Shown piece after piece: positions 8,545-16,538 of a stretch of 31,097 nt of DNA. Positions within the stretch are counted from its first letter, which is position 1; every line of letters begins with the position of its first letter. Both the position numbers and the translations under genes were made by a program. This DNA comes from Lachnospiraceae bacterium UBA7109 (lineage in GTDB: Bacteria; Bacillota; Clostridia; Lachnospirales; Lachnospiraceae), in the NCBI GenBank assembly GCA_002492335.1, contig DKYD01000081.1, forward strand, positions 21,321 through 52,417, in the 5' to 3' direction. The notes below the pieces were generated by a model. That model worked only from the letters and a program-made list of their open reading frames with translations. It was not told the origin of the DNA and searched no databases.

Positions 8545-9969
8545 ATGAACTGGGAACAGCTGTTATCAACAAAGAGAAGCCGCGGATCAGCGAATAAACA
8601 CAAATATATAAAGAGTACAGACCTGCGCAGTGAGTTTGAGAAGGACTATCATCGGATTATCGGAAGTGCATCATTTCGGAGATTACAGGATAAGACGCAG
8701 GTATTTCCACTTGATAAGAGCGACTTTATCCGGACAAGGCTGACGCATTCATTAGAAGTATCTTCTTTTGCCAAATCTTTAGGGCAGAATATTGGAGAAA
8801 ATATTCTGGTTCACAGAAAGGATGCTGCTTTTACCCCGCAGATGAAAGAGGATATCTGCAATATCCTGCAGTGCGCGGGATTGATCCATGATATTGGCAA
8901 TCCGCCGTTTGGACATTTTGGGGAAACAGCTATCAGGGAATGGTTTCGGAGAAATCTTTCGTGCCTTACCTTTCATGGGCAGGCAATTGACCAGGTGCTG
9001 ACCCCGCAGATGCGGGAGGATTTTTATCATTTTGAAGGAAATGCACAGGCGCTCAGGCTTGTGACAAAGCTGCATTTTCTGGTGGATGAACAAGGGATGA
9101 ATCTGACGTATGCCCTTTTAAATACGATTGTGAAATATCCGGTCGCATCTACACAGATTCGTGCAAAGTCCGGCAATATCAAAGAGAAGAAAATGGGATA
9201 TTATTATGCGGACGCAGAAATATTTGAAGAAATCCAGAAAGAGACCGGGACACTGGGGGCAAGGCACCCGCTTACGTATATTTTGGAGGCGGCTGACGAT
9301 ATCGCCTATAAGACGGCAGATATTGAAGATGCATTTGTGAAAGGATTTCTTACTTATTATAAACTGCTGGAGGAATTGAAGGCGATTCAGTCTTTCTGTA
9401 CAGGGGATGCAAACATATTCAGGCCTGCGGATAAGCTGGAGGAATTGTATATGCGTGGGAAGGAAAAACAGGTATCAAATCCGGAAGAGTATGCGATTAA
9501 GAACTGGATTGTGAGAGTACAGGGATTTCTTATTAATTGTGCCACCTTTGGGTTTACGTCGAATTATGCGGAGATCATGAAGGGCGAGTATCGTTATGAC
9601 TTGTTTTACCATACTTTTGCTGAAAGACTTATGAAGCTGCTTGGCGACCTTGCGTACAGGGAAGTATTTACATCGGAGAGCATTTATCGTATGGAGGTGG
9701 CTGAAGCGGCGATTATTGATTATCTTATGGATAAATTTGTGGCGGCGGCTATCAAATATGATGACAGAGAAGAAGAATTGGATTCTATAGACTTACGGAT
9801 GATTTCTTTTATTTCCAGTAATTATAAGAAAGCATATCATTATCATGCAAGGGGGAAATCTGAAGTTGAGAAATTGTATTTAAGGCTGCTGCTTGTGACG
9901 GATTATGTGTGCGGCATGACAGACAGTTACGCGAAACGGCTGTATCAGGAATTAAAAGGAATCATATAA
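8545..9969 (+). CDS. dgt: Deoxyguanosinetriphosphate triphosphohydrolase-like HD protein
   Basis: Cytoplasmic HD-superfamily enzyme expected to hydrolyse dGTP (or other dNTPs) to the nucleoside and triphosphate, influencing dNTP pools and phage resistance in some bacteria. The 474-residue length is normal. Metal ligands are H68 (TRLTHSLEV), H115-D116 (LIHDIGNPPFGHFGE) and an Asp at 251-252 (EAADDIAYKTADIEDAF). The N-terminal YHRIIGSASFRRLQDKTQVF is also typical of dGTPases. AAGGAG precedes the start by a normal distance. It sits between two proteins with acidic linkers in the same direction. Confidence 0.93.
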   Translation: MNWEQLLSTKRSRGSANKHKYIKSTDLRSEFEKDYHRIIGSASFRRLQDKTQVFPLDKSDFIRTRLTHSLEVSSFAKSLGQNIGENILVHRKDAAFTPQMKEDICNILQCAGLIHDIGNPPFGHFGETAIREWFRRNLSCLTFHGQAIDQVLTPQMREDFYHFEGNAQALRLVTKLHFLVDEQGMNLTYALLNTIVKYPVASTQIRAKSGNIKEKKMGYYYADAEIFEEIQKETGTLGARHPLTYILEAADDIAYKTADIEDAFVKGFLTYYKLLEELKAIQSFCTGDANIFRPADKLEELYMRGKEKQVSNPEEYAIKNWIVRVQGFLINCATFGFTSNYAEIMKGEYRYDLFYHTFAERLMKLLGDLAYREVFTSESIYRMEVAEAAIIDYLMDKFVAAAIKYDDREEELDSIDLRMISFISSNYKKAYHYHARGKSEVEKLYLRLLLVTDYVCGMTDSYAKRLYQELKGII

Positions 9970-10027
9970 TTGATTTTGGTGGTATTTTTTGGGGGATAAC
10001 GGAATAGATTGTGGTAAATGACACGAT

Positions 10028-10966
10028 ATGGGATGTGGAGATTTGAAACGTTTTATTCGTTATCTGTATGAATATGAACAGGGAATGCGTTCACGCAACG
10101 TAGGTTTTGTAAAGGTAGAACAGGATGATATGGAAGGAATCATACATATTCATGGTAAGGGAATGCGTATGAGAAGCGGGGACAGCCTTTCTGTATTTCT
10201 GTTCTATGAGGAGGACAAAGGATTTATCAAAATATTGCAGGGCCAGATCGGAACAGATGGTTCTGCAATTAATTATCGGCTCAGATATACACCGGGTGAT
10301 GTAGGAGCTGAGGAAAATTATAAGAAGATTGACGGTGTCCTGCTGGAAACTTCGCAGGGTCGCCGGTTTGCGGCAGTGTGGGATGCGGAAAGGCCTGTAG
10401 ATGTAGAAAATATGGTGCTTTGGCAGGAACAGGCGCAGGCGGAAGAAGAGCAGATGCCGGAAATGCCGCAGGTGGAAGAAGAGCAGACAGAGGAACGGCC
10501 ACTGCCGGAAGAAGGGCAGACAGAGGAACAGCCACTGCCGGAAGAGGAGCGACCGGAGGAGCTGCCGCAAGCGGCATCGGGAGAATCCGTTCCGTCACAG
10601 GTGGAGGAGGCTGAAATAGAATCCTCAGAGGAAGTGGAAGGCCCGAAGCGGCAATACAAAGTGACAAAGATTCAACGCAGGGAAATCTCCATGCTTCCAC
10701 GCTGTGAGTGGCGGCTTGCGAATAATAATTTCCTTTTGCATGGGTATTATAACTACAGGCATCTGACGCTTATTGATGATGGTAATATATTAAAGCTTGG
10801 AGTTCCGGGAATTTACCACGAGAAGGAAGCAAAGGCGGCAGAAGCATTTGGATTCCCGGAATTTATAGACCGGGAAGAGACGGGTCTGAATCTGGGTGCA
10901 GAGGAATGCAATGAGGGAGAAAGATTCGGATACTGGTGCCGTCAGGTCCGGCATCCGGTAATGTAG
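10028..10966 (+). CDS. Conserved protein with acidic, repeat-containing linker
   Basis: A 312-residue protein of unknown function; it resembles uncharacterised proteins I associate with Lachnospiraceae. It has no signal peptide or membrane segment. The head (1-132, MGCGDLKRFIRYLYEYEQG...) looks like a small mixed alpha/beta domain. Residues 133-205 are Glu/Pro/Gln-rich and contain a tandem repeat (EEQTEERPLPEE, EGQTEEQPLPEE). The tail (208-312, KVTKIQRREISMLPRCEWRL...) is rich in aromatic residues and looks folded. No clear ribosome site precedes the ATG, so the start is uncertain. It lies 58 bases after dgt. Its head-linker-tail build resembles that of the HTH protein at 7582. Confidence 0.7.
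   Translation: MGCGDLKRFIRYLYEYEQGMRSRNVGFVKVEQDDMEGIIHIHGKGMRMRSGDSLSVFLFYEEDKGFIKILQGQIGTDGSAINYRLRYTPGDVGAEENYKKIDGVLLETSQGRRFAAVWDAERPVDVENMVLWQEQAQAEEEQMPEMPQVEEEQTEERPLPEEGQTEEQPLPEEERPEELPQAASGESVPSQVEEAEIESSEEVEGPKRQYKVTKIQRREISMLPRCEWRLANNNFLLHGYYNYRHLTLIDDGNILKLGVPGIYHEKEAKAAEAFGFPEFIDREETGLNLGAEECNEGERFGYWCRQVRHPVM
10475..10567 (+). repeat. 33 bp in-frame tandem repeat
   Basis: Two 33-base units (10475-10507, 10508-10540) differ at two positions. A third, shortened and degenerate unit follows at 10541-10567. The repeat encodes the Glu/Gln/Pro-rich linker of the protein at 10028 and keeps frame, so it may vary in copy number between strains. Confidence 0.8.
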
Positions 10967-10967
10967 A

Positions 10968-11055
10968 AGTTACAGTTCAGCCATGACCTGCATCATGGGC
11001 GAATCATGCTTGCATGAATGAGCACATGATGCAGGTCATGAGCAGAACTGTAACT
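10968..11055. repeat. Long interrupted palindrome with nested core hairpin
   Basis: The outer stem AGTTACAGTTC (10968-10978) pairs with GAACTGTAACT (11045-11055). The inner stem is 16 bp (10982-10997 with 11025-11040, ending CATCATG/CATGATG). The centre holds TCATGC (11004-11009), TT, GCATGA (11012-11017). No T-run follows. The core matches that of the palindrome at 31-93 when read on the appropriate strand. It lies directly between the stop of the 10028 gene and tadA. Confidence 0.85.
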
Positions 11056-11086
11056 GTTACATATAGAAACGTAGTGAGGAAGATTT

Positions 11087-11566
11087 ATGGATCATACAGA
11101 TGAAAAATATATGAGGGAAGCAATCAAACAGGCGAAGAAGGCATATGTAATCGGCGAGGTGCCGATTGGATGTGTGGTTGTATATGAAGATAAGATTATC
11201 GGACGTGGTTATAACCGCAGGACCATAGATAAAAATACACTTGCACATGCGGAATTGATTGCAATTAAAAAGGCGAGTAAGAAGATGGACGACTGGAGAC
11301 TGGAGGACTGTGTTATGTATGTAACCCTGGAACCATGTCAGATGTGTTCGGGAGCGATTGTGCAGTCCCGGATGAAAAGAGTGGTGGTGGGATGCATGAA
11401 TCCGAAGGCCGGATGTGCCGGTTCGATATTGAACCTTCTGCAGATGGAGCAGTTTAATCATCAGGTTGAGCTTACGACAGGTGTACTGGAAGAAGAGTGC
11501 AGTCAGTTGATGAAATCATTTTTTAAAGAATTGAGGGAAAAGAAAAAGGGTGAAGAAAGAAAATGA
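11087..11566 (+). CDS. tadA: tRNA-specific adenosine deaminase (A34 to inosine)
   Basis: Zinc enzyme that deaminates adenosine 34 of tRNA-Arg(ACG) to inosine, needed for decoding. The 159-residue length is typical. The signature is complete: HAE with H54 (zinc) and E56 (catalytic), and PCQMC at 83-87 supplying C84 and C87. The short Lys/Glu-rich end (residues 150-159) is variable in the family. AGGAAG lies 7 bases before the start. It converges on the SRP RNA gene, an arrangement that recalls the common Clostridia/Bacilli neighbourhood tadA-ffs-dnaX, except that ffs is on the opposite strand and dnaX is absent here. Confidence 0.95.
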   Translation: MDHTDEKYMREAIKQAKKAYVIGEVPIGCVVVYEDKIIGRGYNRRTIDKNTLAHAELIAIKKASKKMDDWRLEDCVMYVTLEPCQMCSGAIVQSRMKRVVVGCMNPKAGCAGSILNLLQMEQFNHQVELTTGVLEEECSQLMKSFFKELREKKKGEERK

Positions 11567-11577
11567 ATTTATTTTTT

Positions 11578-11840
11578 CGTGCGTTACGCTTCGAACAAGA
11601 ACCCCTGAACGTTACCCCGGCAGTTAACTCAGCCCCAGCACCCTCACGGCACCCGAAAGATTCTGCTTAGTGCTGCTTCGTTCCCGACCTGACACGGTTC
11701 ACAGATTTCCGTCGCGTGAGACCAAAGCCTCAACATCACTTACCGGGGGCAGCTTCACAAGCCAATGCCCTCTGCGTAACATCACCCCTGCTATAGCGGA
11801 TTGCAGGTACAAGGTACCGCTAACACCCCGGCTGCACGAG
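11578..11840 (-). ncRNA. ffs: Signal recognition particle RNA, large (Alu-containing) type
   Basis: The minus strand begins CTCGTGCAGCCGGGG and includes GCGGTACC, CTGCAATCCGC and the conserved SRP apical segment GGTCGGGAACGAAGCAGC (about 11673-11690) with its GGAA tetraloop. The 5' CGTGC (11838-11834) can pair with the 3' GCACG (11582-11578). The length of about 263 nt fits the 6S-like scRNA of Bacilli and Clostridia, which keeps an Alu domain. The RNA binds Ffh for co-translational membrane targeting. A near-perfect promoter lies just upstream. No T-run follows the 3' end, so termination or 3' processing is unclear; the exact ends are estimated within a few bases. Confidence 0.95.
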
Positions 11841-11845
11841 TCTTT

Positions 11846-11874
11846 ATTTTAAACTATTTTAAAGAGAATGTCAA
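11846..11874 (-). promoter_or_regulatory. Promoter of the SRP RNA gene
   Basis: On the minus strand TTGACA (11874-11869) and TAAAAT (11851-11846) are 17 bases apart. The predicted transcription start at about 11839 matches the 5' end expected from the RNA itself. Confidence 0.9.
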
Positions 11875-12010
11875 TTGTTGTGGGAAATTTTGCGGAAGTA
11901 AATGTAACAGCCATAACCGATATTAAATTTTAAAATAGTAGACATGTCATTATTTGTATGCTAATATCATATTGTATTCATCTCAGTCATTCCGACTGGG
12001 AAAAAGATTC

Positions 12011-12031
12011 ATTGTACAGCTTCTGTACAAT
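12011..12031. promoter_or_regulatory. Perfect short inverted repeat upstream of the Rpn-like gene
   Basis: ATTGTACAG (12011-12019), CTT, CTGTACAAT (12023-12031). It may be an operator or a leader hairpin; no T-run follows. A weaker CAGTC...GACTG pair lies just before it at about 11983-11998. The wider interval from 11875 to 12081 is AT-rich and otherwise shows no gene. Confidence 0.45.
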
Positions 12032-12081
12032 ATCCGAAATGTATATATAACAAAAAAAATACAAAAGAAAATGGAGGTTTT

Positions 12082-13062
12082 ATGGGGAAAAGTGACATTG
12101 CAATCAAAAAATGGCTTGGTAATAAGGAACGTTTTGCGGATTTGTTTAATGGGGTTGTATTTCAAGGAAATCAGATAATACGACCAGAAGAGCTGGAAGC
12201 AATACCGGGGGAATCTGATATTATTATTGAAGATAAGGAGCGAAAGATGAAAGGTGTACAGAGATACCGGGATATCGTGATGCGTTGGAAGAAGGAGGCG
12301 GCATTGGTCATTTTAGCCTGTGAAAATCAAAGCGCAGTAAATTATGCGATGCCTGTACGCACGATGCTTTATGACAGTTTGTCCTATGCGGATCAGATGA
12401 AACAATTATGGAGGGGACATGAGAATGCAAGTGAAAAAGTGTCAGGAGAAGAATTCCTTTCGCAATTTTGCAAGGGGCATAAAATTATTCCGGTACTTTC
12501 ATTGATTTTTTATTATGGTTTGTCAGAATGGGATGGAAGCAGGAATCTTTATGAAATGTTTCGGTGGAATCAGGGAGACTCCTCTCATGCTTTTATGCAG
12601 AAATACATTTCCAATTATCATATTAACCTGATAGATGTGGGAAATCTTGCGGAAGTAAATCAGTTTCAAACGGATTTACAAGTAATTTTGGGTATGCTAA
12701 AATACAGGGGAGAAAAGGAAGAATTGTGGAAATATATAAGAGAAAACAGGATGTATTTTTCAAATGTGGATTTTGACGATTATCAGGCAATTACAGAATT
12801 GCTGCATTCAGAGCAGCAATTGAAAAAGGTGAAAGCAGAAGACAATGGGAAGGAGAAGAAAGTAGATATGTGCAAGGCATTGGAGGATATATATAAAGAT
12901 GGAGTTATAGAGGGAAGAGAGGAAGGAATAAGGATTTTTGTACAGGATAATTTAGCGGAAGGAATATCCGAAGAAAGGATTCTTGAGAAATTGAAGTGGA
13001 GATTTTCTGTAAGTGCTGAAATGGCGGAAATGTATTATCGAAAATTTTCGACTGCAGGTTAA
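12082..13062 (+). CDS. Rpn-family / PD-(D/E)XK nuclease transposase-like protein
   Basis: A 326-residue protein of the recombination-promoting nuclease (YhgA/Rpn, formerly 'putative transposase') type common in Lachnospiraceae. The nuclease fold covers about 1-230; ILACENQ supplies the E81-x-Q83 motif that ends the PD-(D/E)XK core, with acidic residues upstream. The C-terminus (about 265-326, DGVIEGREEGIRIFVQDNL..., ISEERILEKL) has the short 'EGREEG...I' helical segment usual in these proteins. Rpn proteins cut DNA and can promote RecA-independent recombination. TGGAGG lies before the start. Its AT-richer sequence and lack of terminal repeats suggest an independently moving single gene, not an intact insertion sequence. 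Confidence 0.8.
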   Translation: MGKSDIAIKKWLGNKERFADLFNGVVFQGNQIIRPEELEAIPGESDIIIEDKERKMKGVQRYRDIVMRWKKEAALVILACENQSAVNYAMPVRTMLYDSLSYADQMKQLWRGHENASEKVSGEEFLSQFCKGHKIIPVLSLIFYYGLSEWDGSRNLYEMFRWNQGDSSHAFMQKYISNYHINLIDVGNLAEVNQFQTDLQVILGMLKYRGEKEELWKYIRENRMYFSNVDFDDYQAITELLHSEQQLKKVKAEDNGKEKKVDMCKALEDIYKDGVIEGREEGIRIFVQDNLAEGISEERILEKLKWRFSVSAEMAEMYYRKFSTAG

Positions 13063-13162
13063 ATGAATAGTAGTAGTTGTTGTTGCTTGGCATTATTGCG
13101 AGAAACACAGAAGTTAAACCGACGAAGCTGATTTTCCTGGCGTGCAGAGGATGGGGATTATT

Positions 13163-14896
13163 ATGAAGATATTGCTTGTGGCAATTAACGCAAAGTACAT
13201 ACATTCCAGTCTTGCGGTTCATAGTCTTTGTATTTATGCAAAGAAATATTTGAAAAATGCAAGGGTGCAGATTGATGTGGCGGAATACACAATTAACCAG
13301 CAGATGGATGATATTCTTAAGGATATCTACCGGCGTCGGCCGGACAAACTATGTTTTTCCTGCTATATCTGGAATATTGCCTGTGTGGAGATGGTGATCA
13401 GGGAAATAAAAAAGCTTCTTCCGGATACGGATATCTGGGTGGGCGGACCGGAAGTCTCTTATGATGCAGAAGCAGTGTTAAAACGCCTGTCGCAGATAAA
13501 GGGCGTCATGAAAGGAGAAGGGGAAGAGACCTTTGCTGATATTTGCAGGGCATATGCAGATACCGAAAGCGCCCTGGAAGAAGATGAGACTCTGGCTGAT
13601 ATCCGGGGGATTACGTTTCGGAGGTATGACGGGGAGATTGTCGCAAATCCGTGGCGTGAGCCAATGGAACTTGACAAAGCGCCTTTTGTATATGAAGATA
13701 TTGAAAAGTTTAAGAATAAAATTATCTATTATGAGACAAGCAGAGGATGCCCTTTCTCCTGCAGCTATTGCCTGTCGTCTGTGGATAAACGGCTTCGTTT
13801 TCGAAGCATGGAATTTGTAAAGCCGGAGCTTCAGTTTTTTATTGACAACAAAGTCCCACAGGTAAAATTTGTAGACAGGACGTTTAACTGCAGACATGAG
13901 CATGCAATGGAAATCTGGCGCTACATTGCAGAACATGATAACGGTATTACGAATTTCCACTTTGAGATAGCGGCAGATTTGCTGAACGAAGAAGAGCTTG
14001 CGCTTATTGAGACGATGCGGCCGGGACTGATTCAGCTGGAAATTGGGGTGCAGTCCACAAATCCGGATACGATTCGTGAAATCCGGAGAACGATGAGGTT
14101 TGAAGAGGTAAGCGAGCATGTGAATCGGATCAGGAAAAGAGGAAATATCCATCAGCATCTTGATTTGATTGCCGGACTCCCATATGAAAATATTGAAAGC
14201 TTTGCAAAGTCCTTTGATGATGTGTATGCGCTCAGACCGGAGCAGCTGCAGCTTGGTTTCCTAAAGGTTCTGAAGGGGTCTTATATGGGAGAGTGCCGTG
14301 AGAAATATGGGCTGATATGTAAGGATGTGCCGCCCTATGAAGTTCTTTGTACCAAATGGCTTTCATATGGGGACGTCCTGGAATTAAAGGGAATAGAAGA
14401 GATGGTTGAGGTCTATTATAACAGCGGGCAGTTCGAATACACCATGGAAGAGTTGGGAAAAGAGTATGTTTCTGCATATGAGCTTTACCGGGCTCTGTGG
14501 CGCTATTATGATGAACACGGTTATCTGGAGATTCAGCACAGGAGAAGTACAAGGTATGAGATTCTTCTGGGATTTGTGCGGCAGAACATGCCGGAGAAAG
14601 CTGATTGCATACAGGAGCTTCTGACTTATGATTATTATCTCCGAGAAAATGCAAAGACACGCCCGGAATTTGCAGGAGAATATAAGGTGGAGAAAGAATT
14701 TCTGCATAAATTTTATGAAACAGAGGTTATTGCGCACAAATATCTGCCTTCCTATGTGGCATATGATAAAAATCAGATGCGTAAAATGACACATATAGAA
14801 TATCTTCCGATATTGGGAAAGAGGATACTTTTTGATTACATGAACAGAAATCCGTTGAATCGGCAGGCAAGAACGTGTATGATAGAAAGAGGTTAA
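13163..14896 (+). CDS. B12-binding-domain radical SAM protein, function unknown
   Basis: A 577-residue protein. The N-terminus (about 1-135, MKILLVAINAKYIHSSLAV...) is a cobalamin-binding-like Rossmann domain, with GGPEVSYDAE as in B12-radical SAM enzymes. The radical SAM core follows (about 185-395): CPFSCSYC supplies C196, C200 and C203 for the 4Fe-4S cluster, with EIGVQSTNP and DLIAGLPYE downstream. The C-terminal third (400-577) resembles the DUF4080-type extension found on Clostridia homologues. The substrate is unknown; methylation or another radical reaction is possible. ATG 13163 is preferred over GTG 13142 because the purine-rich AGAGGATGGGG precedes it and MKILLV is the usual family start. 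It is followed closely by a small membrane protein and a VanW protein. Confidence 0.85.
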   Translation: MKILLVAINAKYIHSSLAVHSLCIYAKKYLKNARVQIDVAEYTINQQMDDILKDIYRRRPDKLCFSCYIWNIACVEMVIREIKKLLPDTDIWVGGPEVSYDAEAVLKRLSQIKGVMKGEGEETFADICRAYADTESALEEDETLADIRGITFRRYDGEIVANPWREPMELDKAPFVYEDIEKFKNKIIYYETSRGCPFSCSYCLSSVDKRLRFRSMEFVKPELQFFIDNKVPQVKFVDRTFNCRHEHAMEIWRYIAEHDNGITNFHFEIAADLLNEEELALIETMRPGLIQLEIGVQSTNPDTIREIRRTMRFEEVSEHVNRIRKRGNIHQHLDLIAGLPYENIESFAKSFDDVYALRPEQLQLGFLKVLKGSYMGECREKYGLICKDVPPYEVLCTKWLSYGDVLELKGIEEMVEVYYNSGQFEYTMEELGKEYVSAYELYRALWRYYDEHGYLEIQHRRSTRYEILLGFVRQNMPEKADCIQELLTYDYYLRENAKTRPEFAGEYKVEKEFLHKFYETEVIAHKYLPSYVAYDKNQMRKMTHIEYLPILGKRILFDYMNRNPLNRQARTCMIERG

Positions 14897-14915
14897 AAAA
14901 GGAAGGACTGAAAAG

Positions 14916-15017
14916 ATGAATTTTAATAATCCCAAAACAAAAAGAATAATTGCGATTGTTATTATGGTAGTTATCGTAGCAATGGTTGGAACTACAGTTT
15001 TACCTTACGTGCTGTAG
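14916..15017 (+). CDS. 33-residue single-pass membrane microprotein
   Basis: The ORF has a strong ribosome site (AAGGAAGG, about 8 bases before ATG) and encodes MNFNNPKTKR followed by a continuous hydrophobic stretch (about residues 11-33, IIAIVIMVVIVAMVG...). The basic N-terminus suggests an N-in orientation. It is tightly packed between the radical SAM gene (19 bases before) and the VanW gene (12 bases after). The layout resembles Prli42/DUF4044-like Firmicutes microproteins, the former a stressosome membrane anchor, but 33 residues are too few for a firm assignment. Confidence 0.7.
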   Translation: MNFNNPKTKRIIAIVIMVVIVAMVGTTVLPYVL

Positions 15018-15029
15018 GGCGGGGGAAAT

Positions 15030-16538
15030 ATGACACAGAACAGACGCAGAAAACCAGGTAAGAGAATGTTGAGAAGAAGACGCCGGAGAAGAATGGTTCT
15101 CGCCGGATTTTTTGTGGTGTGCGCGGTCCTGACAGTTGGGATTGCGCAAGTGGTGTTTTACTGCTCCGTGTCAGGATATCCCAAAGATAAAATATTTGAT
15201 AACATATATGTTGGAAATGTAGAAGTGTCGGGTATGACAGAAAAAGAAGCGAAGATGGCGCTTGAAAAGCAGCTTAAGAAGGACCGGGCAGTAAAGGTGT
15301 CGGTTGAGCTGGAAGAAGGAAATGCAGACGCGGCGCTTGAGGAGTATGGCCTGGCATACAAGGATGTGGATAAACTTGCACGTGAGGCGATGGACTACGG
15401 AAAGACGGGAGGTCTTTTCGGACGATATTGCAAGATCCGGGCTCTTTCAAGGAAAAAGATTGTTTTGAAGCAGGAGTTTGTACTTGACAGGAAAGCAGGA
15501 GAAAGGATTCTTGAGGAAAGGGCTGTACCGCTGGCAGACCATGCGAAAAATGCGACGATAGAAAAAACAGAATCGGGATTTGAAATAAACGAGGGAACAG
15601 CAGGAGAGACAATAAATATGAAAGCCTCTCTTTCTAAAATTGAAAAGATATTGAACGGGAAATGGGATCACAAGCCGTTTTCCGTCCAGGCAGAGTTAAA
15701 GAATGAAAAACCATCTGTGACGGCAAAGGATCTGGAAAGCATCCGGGATGAATTAGGCTCATTTGCTACAGATGCCGGCGGCGGGGAACGCCTGAAGAAT
15801 CTGAAGGCAGGGGTGGAAAAGTTAAATGGTACCGTGTTGATGCCGGGAGAAGAGCTCTCCGTGCATGAGGCGACTGCGCCTTATGATGAAGAGCATGGAT
15901 ATGTTCCTGCCGGTTCTTATGAAAACGGCCAGGTGGTCGATACATATGGAGGCGGTATCTGTCAGGTGTCATCAACGCTTTATAATGCTGTTCTGTATGC
16001 GGAACTTGAAGTTGTAAAGAGATATCCGCATTCTATGCTGGTAGCTTACGTTCCGCCGTCAAGAGATGCGGCAATTGCAGGAGATGTAAAGGATTTTGTG
16101 TTTAAAAATAACTACGATACACCGATTTATATTTTTGGTGAGATTGATCGCGCGAACAAGCTTCGGTTTGTTATTTATGGAAACGATACGAGACAGGAAG
16201 GAAGAAGTATCGAATACGAGACCGAGGTTGTTTCGACGGAAGAGCCGAAAACCGTTTATAAAGCAGATCCGGGGGCGGCTCTTGGCTCTATGAAAACAAA
16301 ATCAGGCGCACACACAGGAAAAGCAGTGAACTTATGGAAAATTGTACGCGTGAATGGAAAAGAAAGCAGCAGGGAGCTTGTGAATAACAGTACGTACCGT
16401 AAAACGGACAAAGTGATAGCAGTTGGCACAAAGTCTTTGAATGCGGCAGCGGTGAGTCTTGTAAGTAATGCAATCGTGTCACAGGATGCGGGAAAGATTC
16501 AGGCGGCGATTGCACAGGCAAAAGGTTTGGGACAGTGA
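15030..16538 (+). CDS. VanW-family membrane-anchored cell-envelope protein
   Basis: A 502-residue protein with a very basic N-terminus (residues 5-21) and one membrane segment (about 23-45), the rest outside. A peptidoglycan-binding-like region of the type often preceding VanW covers about 55-225 (GNVEVSGMTEKEAKMALEKQL...). The VanW domain is at about 245-375, with the signature GGGICQVSSTLYNA (307-320). A C-terminal G5-like segment (about 390-470, ELVNNSTYRKTDKVIAVGTK) probably also contacts cell-wall sugar. VanW takes its name from vancomycin clusters, but its biochemical role is unknown and this context gives no resistance genes. The stop TGA overlaps the ATG of the next gene. Confidence 0.88.
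   Translation: MTQNRRRKPGKRMLRRRRRRRMVLAGFFVVCAVLTVGIAQVVFYCSVSGYPKDKIFDNIYVGNVEVSGMTEKEAKMALEKQLKKDRAVKVSVELEEGNADAALEEYGLAYKDVDKLAREAMDYGKTGGLFGRYCKIRALSRKKIVLKQEFVLDRKAGERILEERAVPLADHAKNATIEKTESGFEINEGTAGETINMKASLSKIEKILNGKWDHKPFSVQAELKNEKPSVTAKDLESIRDELGSFATDAGGGERLKNLKAGVEKLNGTVLMPGEELSVHEATAPYDEEHGYVPAGSYENGQVVDTYGGGICQVSSTLYNAVLYAELEVVKRYPHSMLVAYVPPSRDAAIAGDVKDFVFKNNYDTPIYIFGEIDRANKLRFVIYGNDTRQEGRSIEYETEVVSTEEPKTVYKADPGAALGSMKTKSGAHTGKAVNLWKIVRVNGKESSRELVNNSTYRKTDKVIAVGTKSLNAAAVSLVSNAIVSQDAGKIQAAIAQAKGLGQ

Noticed and set aside
10475..10567. CRISPR-like array
   Set aside because: The units are directly adjacent, in frame, without spacers, and encode a Glu/Pro linker. No CRISPR array or cas gene was seen anywhere in the window.
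11670..11852. A 60-residue plus-strand frame over the SRP RNA gene
   Set aside because: The stretch is a structured RNA gene on the other strand; the frame has no family resemblance.
13478..14158. A 226-residue minus-strand frame inside the radical SAM gene
   Set aside because: It is antisense to the radical SAM core, has no ribosome site that I can see and no recognisable motif.
15030..16538. Vancomycin-resistance determinant
   Set aside because: Only the VanW domain is shared. No vanA/B ligase, vanH, vanX or vanRS genes are present, and VanW proteins are widespread in Clostridia.
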